11,098 nt of DNA from Fidelibacterota bacterium (GCA_022563775.1 JADFMS010000044.1:1-11098), one strand, 5' to 3'; positions 1-5,968 are shown, counted from the stretch's first letter. Program-made: numbers and translations. The notes: generated from the letters alone by a model not told the origin.

Positions 1-375
1 ACATTCAAAAGTTAAAAGAAGTAGAAGTGCTGATCAGTCAGGGTGTGAACCCACCCGATGCATCTCGACAGGCCGGTATCAGTATACGGACTTTTTATCG
101 TTGGCGTAAAGATTATGGTAGAATGCGAGTGGATCAAGCTAAGAGGCTTATTGATCTTGAGAAAGAGAACCTACGTTTAAAACATCTTATGGCCGACAAA
201 AGATTCGATACACAAATACTCAAGGAAACACTCTCTTGAGGACACGATACGTTTCCCAAGATTGATGGACTTAGGCAAGATGCTAAAGATTTGGGACTGA
301 CTAAAATGAAATTCCTCTAATAGTCAGAGACAATGTTTCACTGTGGTTAAGTCGTAATTTCGTAGAAAGGTAATT
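1..375 (+). mobile_element. IS3-family insertion sequence remnant and flank
   Basis: OrfA (3-239) is followed by 136 bases with no OrfB, no clear terminal inverted repeat and no other gene. The frame after the OrfA stop stays open for about 30 codons but has no start codon and no recognisable similarity. The right boundary of the remnant cannot be fixed; it lies somewhere before the ribosome binding site of the kinase at 365-370. The left end is outside the window. Confidence 0.55.
3..239 (+). CDS. IS3-family transposase OrfA, 3' part (partial, no OrfB)
   Basis: The window opens inside this reading frame, which is open from base 3; a GTG at 27 is in frame but there is no reason to think it is the true start. 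The visible 78 residues contain a helix-turn-helix (S-R-Q-A-G-I-S...T-F-Y-R-W-R-K-D-Y-G) followed by a leucine-zipper-like helix (RLIDLEKENLRLKHLMAD) and the usual ILKE end. This is the signature of OrfA of IS3-family elements, which binds the terminal inverted repeats and is joined to OrfB by frameshifting. Here OrfA ends with TGA and no OrfB (DDE integrase domain) follows, nor is there an A-rich slippery run near the stop. The element is therefore a remnant, not an active insertion sequence. Family assignment is confident; the subgroup is not decided. Confidence 0.85.
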   Translation: MQKLKEVEVLISQGVNPPDASRQAGISIRTFYRWRKDYGRMRVDQAKRLIDLEKENLRLKHLMADKRFDTQILKETLS

Positions 376-2424
376 TTGCAGTGGCCAAAAAAAATAAAAC
401 TCCGAATCCTGCCAAGGTTCGGGAGTTTGTCGATCCATAATATCTCCTCAGAAGACCTAAAAAATAAAGCCCTGACAGAAAACCTGTCGCTTGATTCGAC
501 ACGAATATTAGAATCACTTCTTAATCACGCGCCGGCAGGTATTGCTATTTTTGAAGGTCCGGATTTGCGATATGTTAATATAAATCAAAATCTCGCTGAT
601 CTTAATGGACTTCCCGTAGAAAATCACCTTAGAAAACCTCTTAAAGAAGTATTACCTGATGCAGAGAAAAATCTTTTACCCGTAATGCATAAGATAATGA
701 AAGATGGCAAAGCTGTTCTGGGTCGTGAATTTAGCATTACTCTACCAAAAGATCCTGATAGGCCTATTCATTTAATTGATTATCTGTTTCCGATACCTGA
801 TAAACAAGGTAAGCCAATTGGTATTGGCGCCATAGTGCTTGATATTACTCGACGTAAGGAGACGGAGGGGGCGTTGCGGTTAAGTGAGAAAAAATACCGC
901 AGTCTTGTAGAGAATTTAAATGTGGGAATTTATATACTTCAGAATAATAAGTTTGTATATGTAAATGAGACATTTGAGAAGATTTTAGGTTATAAATTAG
1001 AAGAAGTTTCATTAGATAGTTTTAATTTTATGGATCTGATCGCTCCTGAGAGTAAAAAATTTATATTGGAGCGCTCTATATCAAGAGAGAAGGGCGAGAA
1101 AATTGATGTTAATTATGTTTTTAAATGTATAACCAAAACCGGGAATATTATTGATCTTGAAGCCAATACGTCCGCTATTGAGTACGAGGGAAAGCCTGCT
1201 ATACAAGGATTACTAAAGGATGTAACTACGCAAATGCAGGATAGACGGGATAAATTAATCCTTCAAGAGAAATTAAAACAATCCGAACGGTTGGAATCAT
1301 TGGGTTTATTAGCGGGAGGAGTAGCGCATGACTTGAACAACATTATAGGTCCTATTATGGCCTATCCCGCCTTGATAAAGATGAATTTATCTGAAGGTAA
1401 ACCGGTAGAAGAAGACCTGGATGCCATAAGGGAATCAGCTCAGAGAGCAGCGGATGTAATATCAGATCTGTTGGCTTTAACACGTCGCGGAAGCCATAAG
1501 ATGGAACCGATAGATCTGAATGATCTTGTTAAAGATTATCTGTCTTCAGCTGAATGTAAAGTGACTAAGAGTTTATACCCAGAAGTAGCATCTGATATCC
1601 AACTTTCTGAAAGTACCTTACTATTTAAAGGCTCTAAAGCCCATCTACCCAAAGTGATCATGAATCTTATAAATAACGCCTATGAGTCCATGTCTGAAGG
1701 AGGAGTACTAAGTGTCACTACCTCATCGATTAGCGTAGAAGATGGAGAGGTGAGTGATAAGCATATACGAAAAGGAAGATATAATCTACTTACAATAGAA
1801 GATCAAGGAGAGGGTATACCAGAAGAGAACATCTCCAAGATATTTGATCCATTCTTCACTACTAAGATAAAAACAGGTAAGAGTGGTACGGGATTAGGCC
1901 TGTCTGTAGTATACAATGTACTTAAAGACCATGGTGCACATATAGATGTGGAGAGCAATCTGGGTATAGGTACTAAGTTCTCTATCTACTTCCCTGAATC
2001 GACTGAAAAGAAAGAAACAATACTGAAAGACAGCCAAATACATAAAGGAAGTGGAAGTATACTTGTAGTCGATGATAGGGAGGATCAGCGTGATTTAGCT
2101 ACAAGAATTTTAACAAAGTTAGGATATGATGTAGAAAGTGTTGATAGTGGTCAGGACGCGATCGATTTTCTGGAGAAAGCGGATGTGGATCTACTGTTGC
2201 TTGATATGATACTTGAAGAAGATATGGATGGCCTTGATACGTATAAAGAGATAATTAAAATAAAGCCAGACCAGAAAACTATCATAGTTAGTGGTTATAG
2301 TGAATCTGGCAGGGTTAAGGTTGCTGAGGAACTTGGTGTAAATGGTTTTATTCAGAAGCCGTATAAGATGAATGAGATCGGATTGACAATACAAGATGTG
2401 TTGGGTGGAAATAATAATAGTTAG
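376..2424 (+). CDS. Hybrid sensor histidine kinase (PAS-PAS-HisKA-HATPase-REC)
   Basis: This is a cytoplasmic-type hybrid kinase of 682 residues; no transmembrane segment is visible. Order of domains: PAS (about 41-160, ends DITRRKETEG), second PAS (about 170-285, starts EKKYRSLVENL), HisKA with H-box GGVAHDLNN (phospho-acceptor His318), HATPase_c with N-box N430/N433/N434, G1 box DQGEG (476-480), F box DPFFTTK (491-497) and G2 GTGLGLS (504-510), then a C-terminal receiver with acidic pair D566/D567, phospho-acceptor D610, switch S639 and K661. All catalytic residues are present, so it should autophosphorylate and pass phosphate to its own receiver. No output domain follows, so a phosphotransfer partner elsewhere is expected. 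The start is a TTG with AAAGG five bases upstream; no ATG exists before residue 104, which is inside the first PAS. The first 40 residues overlap a terminator-like hairpin (400-425) and may not be native. The ligand is unknown. Confidence 0.9.
   Translation: MQWPKKIKLRILPRFGSLSIHNISSEDLKNKALTENLSLDSTRILESLLNHAPAGIAIFEGPDLRYVNINQNLADLNGLPVENHLRKPLKEVLPDAEKNLLPVMHKIMKDGKAVLGREFSITLPKDPDRPIHLIDYLFPIPDKQGKPIGIGAIVLDITRRKETEGALRLSEKKYRSLVENLNVGIYILQNNKFVYVNETFEKILGYKLEEVSLDSFNFMDLIAPESKKFILERSISREKGEKIDVNYVFKCITKTGNIIDLEANTSAIEYEGKPAIQGLLKDVTTQMQDRRDKLILQEKLKQSERLESLGLLAGGVAHDLNNIIGPIMAYPALIKMNLSEGKPVEEDLDAIRESAQRAADVISDLLALTRRGSHKMEPIDLNDLVKDYLSSAECKVTKSLYPEVASDIQLSESTLLFKGSKAHLPKVIMNLINNAYESMSEGGVLSVTTSSISVEDGEVSDKHIRKGRYNLLTIEDQGEGIPEENISKIFDPFFTTKIKTGKSGTGLGLSVVYNVLKDHGAHIDVESNLGIGTKFSIYFPESTEKKETILKDSQIHKGSGSILVVDDREDQRDLATRILTKLGYDVESVDSGQDAIDFLEKADVDLLLLDMILEEDMDGLDTYKEIIKIKPDQKTIIVSGYSESGRVKVAEELGVNGFIQKPYKMNEIGLTIQDVLGGNNNS
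386..425 (-). terminator. Terminator-like hairpin plus T-tract, minus strand
   Basis: Bases 400-425 form a hairpin: CTCCGAA pairs with TTCGGGAG (one bulged G), continues with CCT/AGG and closes on a GCCA loop. Read on the minus strand it is followed directly by TTTTATTTTTTTT (399 down to 387), the form of a rho-independent terminator. It lies within the first codons of the hybrid kinase frame, and no minus-strand gene lies upstream of it, so what it terminates is unclear. Confidence 0.5.
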
Positions 2425-2461
2425 AGAAGCATCTTAGATTAAGTCTGACAAACAGTCTCAA

Positions 2462-2519
2462 TTGGTCTGTAAAATGGCAATTATATGGCATCAATTTCCG
2501 TAAGTTCCTGAGTATCAAT
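2462..2519 (+). repeat. Dispersed repeat, copy A
   Basis: By hand alignment this 58-base stretch matches 7421-7478 at about 47 of 58 positions without gaps, including the shared cores ATGGCAATTATATGGCA and CCTGAGTATCAAT. The match extends upstream through AGTCTCAATTGGTCTG. A shorter third copy lies at 7568-7600. Copies B and C sit beside the tRNA-Phe fragment, which suggests the family marks element ends. Confidence 0.65.
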
Positions 2520-2560
2520 ATAAATGGCGTTCTTGGAAACCGTTGAGCGCTCCGAAGGTC

Positions 2561-2586
2561 ACGAAGGACTCCTTTGGAGAGTTCGT
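2561..2586. repeat. Hairpin-forming inverted repeat
   Basis: ACGAA (2561-2565) pairs with TTCGT (2582-2586), and inside it CTCC-TTT-GGAG forms a second stem, separated by a small internal loop. No T-tract follows, so it is not a canonical intrinsic terminator. It sits ahead of the GC-rich hairpins at 2602-2648. Confidence 0.5.
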
Positions 2587-2601
2587 ATGGAACAAGCTCA
2601 T

Positions 2602-2648
2602 GGGGGTTCGCCCCGCTTATAGCGGGGTTAGTCCCGCTATCGGCGGGA
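2602..2648. repeat. Nested GC-rich hairpins with alternative pairings
   Basis: Four short G/C blocks can pair in competing ways: GGGG-TTCG-CCCC (2603-2614), CCCCGCT-TAT-AGCGGGG (2611-2627), GCGGG-...-CCCGC (2622-2637) and TCCCGC-TATCG-GCGGGA (2632-2648). The arrangement resembles REP/BIME-type intergenic palindromes. No transposase for such elements is visible in the window. Confidence 0.6.
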
Positions 2649-2859
2649 AATCCCTCGCCCTCCGCTTTGAATAAATATGATCCCCTCCTTATCAGAAGAG
2701 CGGAAACTATAATGGTTGGTACCTGGAGTGTTTGGGGCGTGAGAGGGCTGGCTAAGGCTTTCAACGCAAGGACAATCTAAACTACGATTATAATGGTGAA
2801 ATAAAGATATTTATTTTTCCACTAAGAGGAAATGAAGAACCGAATAAATAAACTACGAA

Positions 2860-3801
2860 TTAACTTTTATTAAGCATTCTTTTTCTAGGGATGCCGTATC
2901 TATCCATTTTCCTTCTCAGGGTCGATTCGTCAACGCCGAATAGCTTGGCGACTTTAACCTGATTGTATTTTAAATCCGTGAGAGCTTCTTTAAGAAGTTG
3001 TTCCTCGATATTGCTGAGGAATTTCTTATATTTTCTCGCTGTAGCTGTTTTCATCTCCGACATCAATGATTTGATATAATCGGGTTTGTCCCGGATTATA
3101 GAATTCGGCAAATTATCAATCTCAAGTTCGCCTTTTTCAGACATCGCAAGAGAGGTTTTTATCATATTCCGGAGTTGAGAAGCATTGCCAGGTAGTTTTT
3201 CACGAAGTATCATCTCCAAGAATTCAACATTGACTATAGGCACAGGTATAGAAAGTTCTTCTGCGGACTCTTTCACAAACTGATTGACCAATTCCGGTAT
3301 ATCTTCCAATCTCTCCCGCAAGGGCGGCAGATGAATATGATATTCGGAGAGCACGTTAAGTAAATTCATCGATATAGTGCCTTCTTCAGATAACTGAGAT
3401 ATCTTCTTTTCGGTAGTGCAAATGATCCTAATCTCAACCGATTTCGGTTCTGAGATTCCATCGATAAAGTATTCACCATTTGATATGATGCTCATAAGAT
3501 TTGATTGTGCATCCTGTGGCAGCAGTTCAGCATTTTTAATAAGCAAAGTTCCATTATTTGCTTCTGAAAGCAATCCCATTGTATATTTCCCCGTTGAGTC
3601 CAAAGACCCGAAGAGATTGGATTTGATATGACTTTTTGGAACACCAGACGAGTCGAACTTGATAAAGTTAGACTGACTTTTTTTACTTCTCTCGTGCAAA
3701 ATGGATGCAATGAGAGCTTTTCCAGTGCCGGCTTCTCCCGAAATCAGAACGGGATTGTCAAAGTCGCATATTCTATCGAGAGTGCGATTTATCCTCAGCA
3801 C
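2860..3801 (-). CDS. Degenerate AAA+ (NtrC-like) regulator with Fis-type HTH
   Basis: The 313 residues from GTG 3801 match the central and C-terminal domains of bacterial enhancer-binding proteins. Walker A is intact (GEAGTGK, 22-28), LFG (63-65), PPLRER (159-164) and the PGNxxxLRN segment (205-212) are present, and a Fis-type helix-turn-helix ends the protein (about 266-305, ending LRRKMDRYGI). However, the sigma-54-contact GAFTGA loop is missing (LFG runs into SLDSTGKYTMG), the Walker B acidic pair is replaced by K89-N90, and the arginine-finger region FREDLYYRL is replaced by ISMNLLNVL. It should bind ATP and DNA but probably does not hydrolyse ATP or open sigma-54 promoters, much like TyrR or HupR-type members that work differently. 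There is no receiver or sensor domain. The GTG start is doubtful: a well-placed ATG at 3860 (AAAGGA eight bases upstream) reads MSNKKDKK and would join this frame with one extra A in the A6 run (3842-3837), giving 333 residues that include the family's usual LVGTSEA start. Confidence 0.85.
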   Translation of the reverse strand: MLRINRTLDRICDFDNPVLISGEAGTGKALIASILHERSKKSQSNFIKFDSSGVPKSHIKSNLFGSLDSTGKYTMGLLSEANNGTLLIKNAELLPQDAQSNLMSIISNGEYFIDGISEPKSVEIRIICTTEKKISQLSEEGTISMNLLNVLSEYHIHLPPLRERLEDIPELVNQFVKESAEELSIPVPIVNVEFLEMILREKLPGNASQLRNMIKTSLAMSEKGELEIDNLPNSIIRDKPDYIKSLMSEMKTATARKYKKFLSNIEEQLLKEALTDLKYNQVKVAKLFGVDESTLRRKMDRYGIPRKRMLNKS

Positions 3802-3836
3802 AGCTTCTGAAGTACCGACCAGTTTTCTCTTTATTA

Positions 3837-3842
3837 TTTTTT
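3837..3842 (-). other. A6 run at an apparent frameshift, start of AAA+ regulator
   Basis: On the minus strand the ATG at 3860 opens ATG TCA AAT AAG AAG GAT AAA AAA TAA, a stop after eight codons. Adding one A to the A6 run gives a continuous frame through IIKRKLVGTSEA into the AAA+ domain. The LVGTSEA segment is the normal beginning of this domain family, and the ATG has a good ribosome binding site, so the true protein very likely starts at 3860. The break may be a sequencing under-call, a mutation, or a slippage site. Confidence 0.65.
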
Positions 3843-3849
3843 ATCCTTC

Positions 3850-4002
3850 TTATTTGACATTTTGATTATCCTTTTCGTTCTTCTTTAAGATATACCGATT
3901 TATTAATCTCCTCCCTACCAAAAAAACACCAACAAATAAAACGATCGAAACGACCACGACGACGAGTATAATATTCAGCGCCGTAAATAAGGATTCGTTC
4001 AT
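3850..4002 (-). CDS. Small single-span membrane protein, 50 aa
   Basis: This ORF lies in another frame within the 3' end of the upstream membrane-protein ORF. It starts MNESLFTALN, has one strongly hydrophobic segment (about residues 8-29, rich in Val, Ile, Leu and Phe) and ends with a basic, polar tail (RRLINRY...KKNEKDNQNVK), so the predicted topology is N-out, C-in. Its stop overlaps the ATG of the AAA+ regulator at 3860 by 11 bases (ATGTCAAATAA), which suggests translational coupling. Its ATG would form a four-base ATGA overlap with the upstream gene if that gene's frame is restored by one extra A. The composition is far more protein-like than the overlapping tail, which reads TRRRGRFDRFICWCFFG. 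I do not recognise a family. It could be an accessory subunit of the polytopic membrane protein. Confidence 0.6.
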   Translation of the reverse strand: MNESLFTALNIILVVVVVSIVLFVGVFLVGRRLINRYILKKNEKDNQNVK

Positions 4003-4756
4003 AAATTCGCCCGAAGTCTCCCGTAATTGAATGCAATTTTAAAATTAGTGACCAAATGATAAACAACAAAATACCGAATGTCCAGTATTGTCCGGCAATA
4101 TGGATTTCCACATTAGATACGAATGTATAGTTGTGCAAAATGCTGAACGCAACCAAAATAGTGAATCCGAACATCAATGAGCTGAGGTATTGAGTTATGA
4201 TTTTGTCGGTTTTTACATAATATGCCCAAAAAAGCAGCAAGGGAAATAAGTTAAACGTCATTGTCTTCAGCTTGAAAAAGAAGAGTGGTTCATAAGTTTT
4301 TACCTGCATTAAAATCTGATAATTGAATATAAATTCACGAGCAAAATACGAAGTGACCGGCAGCACAATTATAACCGGAACGATAATATGATATATCGGT
4401 TTACTGTCGTTGAACAGATAGAAAACTGTCAGGCTAAGGATAGTAATCCCGAATAGAAGCTCCGCAACAAGGGAAAGATACTGATAAGCGTACAAATTAA
4501 AATATGGATCGTCCGTGAAGAGTGTTATTGAGAAGGAAGTGTAAATAAGGAAATAAAACCCGCATAAATAAAAGCTCATGATAGGACGACCCTTCAAAAT
4601 GGCTATTCTGAAAGCGAGATAAGCTGCGCCTGCCGAAAGTATTAAATTAATCCAGTAGATAAGATGAATATCTACGCTGTTCAAGATGGCAAGCGATAAA
4701 AGGGTCGCTCCATAAGCAGCTAACACGAAAACCAAGTATTTTAATTCCTTGCCCAT
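3866..4756 (-). CDS. Polytopic membrane protein, about 8 TM segments, unknown function
   Basis: The 296-residue ORF has hydrophobic segments at about residues 7-26, 31-53, 59-80, 91-115, 121-138, 167-181, 190-209 and 224-240, so seven or eight membrane spans and no sizeable soluble domain. The layout recalls the 7TM sensory regions found at the N-terminus of some histidine kinases, but no kinase domain is attached. The last 56 residues are odd: after K240 the frame becomes rich in Arg, Cys and aromatic residues and runs through the small membrane gene at 3850-4002. One extra A in the AAAA run (4040-4037) would instead give an ending of IAFNYGRLRANL and a TGA at 4001-3999, a 252-residue protein with an ATGA overlap to the next start. 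I favour that shorter protein. The start at 4756 lacks a strong Shine-Dalgarno (AAAAGG is 18 bases upstream). It sits 37 bases after the secreted peptide gene and is probably in its operon. Confidence 0.75.
   Translation of the reverse strand: MGKELKYLVFVLAAYGATLLSLAILNSVDIHLIYWINLILSAGAAYLAFRIAILKGRPIMSFYLCGFYFLIYTSFSITLFTDDPYFNLYAYQYLSLVAELLFGITILSLTVFYLFNDSKPIYHIIVPVIIVLPVTSYFAREFIFNYQILMQVKTYEPLFFFKLKTMTFNLFPLLLFWAYYVKTDKIITQYLSSLMFGFTILVAFSILHNYTFVSNVEIHIAGQYWTFGILLFIIWSLILKLHSITGDFGRIYERILIYGAEYYTRRRGRFDRFICWCFFGREEINKSVYLKEERKG
4037..4040 (-). other. A4 run at a probable frameshift, end of membrane protein
   Basis: Restoring one A here ends the polytopic membrane protein at TGA 4001-3999, overlapping the ATG of the 50-residue gene as ATGA. 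Without it the ORF runs 134 bases further across that gene in a frame of unlikely composition. Together with the A6 run at 3837-3842 this is the second break in the same operon explained by a missing A. Confidence 0.5.
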
Positions 4757-4793
4757 AAATCGCCCGGGTGACCTTTTCTATATTACAGTTTCG

Positions 4794-5048
4794 TTAACCT
4801 GGTATAGGTGGTATAGGTGGCAGAGGAACAGGAGGATCCGTGAGAGATACAATTTTCTTCTCTCCGGAATCCCCAACGAACAATGTTCCCTTGTTACCAT
4901 ATTGATTATAATTTCCATCGATTTTTTCTTCCGCGGCATTAAAGACTACATTTTTAATACCGCCACTCTTGATCATTGCCTCACTGCCCTCGGCAGCAAA
5001 GAAACCGACGAGCAAGAAGACGATTAGTGCTATAATTCGTTCTTTCAT
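4794..5048 (-). CDS. Small secreted protein with Pro-rich C-terminus, 84 aa
   Basis: The ATG at 5048 has a clear Shine-Dalgarno (AGGAAG, six to seven bases upstream), so I choose it over the longer frame that stays open up to 5276 with low-quality sequence. Residues 1-24 form a signal peptide: basic MKER, hydrophobic IIALIVFLLVGFF, and a Ser-Glu-Ala cleavage site before Met25. The mature part of about 60 residues is polar, has no cysteine, carries a short segment with repeated Gly/Asn (GNYNQYGNKG) and ends DPPVPLPPIPPIPG. The Pro tail suggests an extended, protease-tolerant end or a binding segment. No known family is recognised. It is the first gene of the minus-strand module, ahead of a polytopic membrane protein, so a secreted ligand or envelope partner of that protein is possible; a structural envelope protein is the alternative. 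Confidence 0.7.
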   Translation of the reverse strand: MKERIIALIVFLLVGFFAAEGSEAMIKSGGIKNVVFNAAEEKIDGNYNQYGNKGTLFVGDSGEKKIVSLTDPPVPLPPIPPIPG

Positions 5049-5102
5049 AATATACTTCCTTTCATGATTGATATGCAACTTTTTAGTCACCCGAGCAGGT
5101 AT

Positions 5103-5130
5103 AAGATACGAATTATTTACATAATAGCAA
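5103..5130 (-). promoter_or_regulatory. Possible sigma-70-type promoter for the secreted peptide operon
   Basis: Read on the minus strand, TTGCTA (5130-5125) and TATCTT (5108-5103) are separated by 16 bases and lie about 55 bases ahead of the ATG at 5048. An inverted repeat ATCGG...CCGAT (5137-5141, 5150-5154) sits just upstream of the -35 and could be an operator. No good sigma-54 (-24/-12) site was seen. Confidence 0.35.
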
Positions 5131-5285
5131 CATAAAATCGGTGATACTCCCGATAATAGGCTACTAAAAGCTAAATATTCAGAAAATTTCTTATTATAAT
5201 TATTAATTAAAGAGAATCGATAACTCGTAATGTTCTCAGTAAAGCTACTAACTAAGCGATTTATCGAAAATATCACAAATATCTA

Positions 5286-5315
5286 TTGACAAAACTCGTA
5301 AGGGTATATTATATT
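5286..5315 (+). promoter_or_regulatory. Sigma-70-type promoter for the RRM gene, with direct repeats
   Basis: TTGACA (5286-5291) and TATATT (5310-5315) are spaced by 18 bases, 82 bases ahead of the ATG at 5397. The 9-mer AACTCGTAA in the spacer (5293-5301) also occurs at 5222-5230, and GGTATATT occurs at 5303-5310 and again at 5320-5327, over the expected start of transcription. These repeats are placed where a regulator would act. Confidence 0.5.
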
Positions 5316-5396
5316 ATTCGGTATATTTGCCGAGCTTGTGGGAATAGTTGCCAATAGATTTTGACTGATTTTAAGCAGGTACAGGAAGAAATATTT

Positions 5397-5894
5397 ATGC
5401 ACAAAATTAATTCCGAATTCTTCATACCCCTCAAGAAATCTGTAAATGATCAGCTTGCAAAAAAAATTTATATTACGAACCTAAGTTCTGATGTAGATGT
5501 CACTGATCTTAGGAAAATTTTCGAAACGGTTGGTGTGATTGTAGATGTGAAAGTAGTAAACACAGCAACTTCAAATGAACCAACCGGATTAGGTTATGTT
5601 GAAGTCGGAAACCAATTCGATTTTGGGAGAGCGTTTAAGGAACTTAATGGAAAGAAAATTAAGGGATGTTATTTAACACTTTTTGATAGAAGGTATAGTC
5701 CCGAGAGGCGAATAATATCAGACCGCAGACAGAACACCGACAGACGGAAGATGGATATGGTTCCTCTTCTACAATTGAATGAGATTACATCTGCCTTTAT
5801 AGAAATAGACAACCAGGAGCAGGTTGAACGCAGGGGCGATATAGATAGGAGAATAGTGAGAAACAGAAGAATCAGTAGAGAGAGGCGTGATTAG
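5397..5894 (+). CDS. RRM-domain RNA-binding protein with DRR/ERR hexad-repeat tail
   Basis: The protein has 165 residues from ATG 5397, which has AGGAAG eight bases upstream; a TTG at 5361 in the same frame has no such site. Residues 23-97 form one RNA recognition motif with RNP2 KIYITNL (23-29) and RNP1-like GLGYVEVG (64-71), so single-stranded RNA binding is likely. RNP1 has Leu where a basic residue plus Gly is usual, and Tyr67 and Val70 occupy positions that normally stack on bases. The tail is unusual: four hexads starting D97, E103, D109, D115 ([D/E]RRxxx), a 26-residue linker, then four more starting E144, D150, N156 and E162. Bacterial RRM proteins are usually little longer than the domain, so this tail is an addition. 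Similar RR-hexads occur in various bacterial proteins without a settled role; RNA or membrane contact is possible. The orphan kinase follows 74 bases later and may be co-transcribed. Confidence 0.85.
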   Translation: MHKINSEFFIPLKKSVNDQLAKKIYITNLSSDVDVTDLRKIFETVGVIVDVKVVNTATSNEPTGLGYVEVGNQFDFGRAFKELNGKKIKGCYLTLFDRRYSPERRIISDRRQNTDRRKMDMVPLLQLNEITSAFIEIDNQEQVERRGDIDRRIVRNRRISRERRD

Positions 5895-5902
5895 TGCACT
5901 AA
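5891..5902. repeat. 12-base perfect palindrome at the end of the RRM gene
   Basis: TTAGTGCACTAA is its own reverse complement and overlaps the TAG stop of the RRM gene; CTAAG-ACAAA-CTTAG (5899-5913) overlaps it and can form an alternative small hairpin. No T-tract follows, so it is not a classical terminator. It could be an operator for the kinase gene or chance. Confidence 0.3.
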
Positions 5903-5968
5903 GACAAACTTAGAATCCCGAATTGTAGTTATTAAAAGTGTATTTAAAAAATGAATGTCAGGTAGAAA

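Larger units (their letters stand above)
2425..2859. other. Gene-free gap with repeat copy and hairpins between convergent genes
   Basis: There is no convincing gene in these 435 bases between the hybrid kinase (+) and the AAA+ regulator (-). The left part (2441-2545) is a diverged copy of the sequence found again at 7391-7500. The middle (2550-2650) is a run of hairpins with much higher GC than its surroundings. The right part is AT-rich, with an imperfect direct repeat AAACTACGAtTA at 2779-2790 and 2850-2860, and a weak seven-pair A/T hairpin with GATA loop and T-run at 2799-2818 that might end transcription of the plus strand. Open frames across the gap on both strands carry no domain signal and have low-complexity composition. 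Confidence 0.6.

Noticed and set aside
240..321. In-frame continuation after the OrfA stop
   Set aside because: About 27 open codons without a start codon or similarity to OrfB; too short to call.
2348..2780. ORFs on both strands across the gap (138 aa on minus, 68 aa on plus)
   Set aside because: They run over repeat copy A and the hairpin array; composition follows the repeats, there is no ribosome binding site or domain, and the two frames exclude each other.
5049..5276. N-terminal extension of the secreted peptide ORF to 5276
   Set aside because: The 76 extra residues precede a perfect ATG, Shine-Dalgarno and signal peptide at 5048 and cover the promoter region.
5222..5301. Repeats that might be a CRISPR array or iteron origin
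   Set aside because: Only two copies of each short motif, no regular spacers, and no replication or Cas gene nearby.
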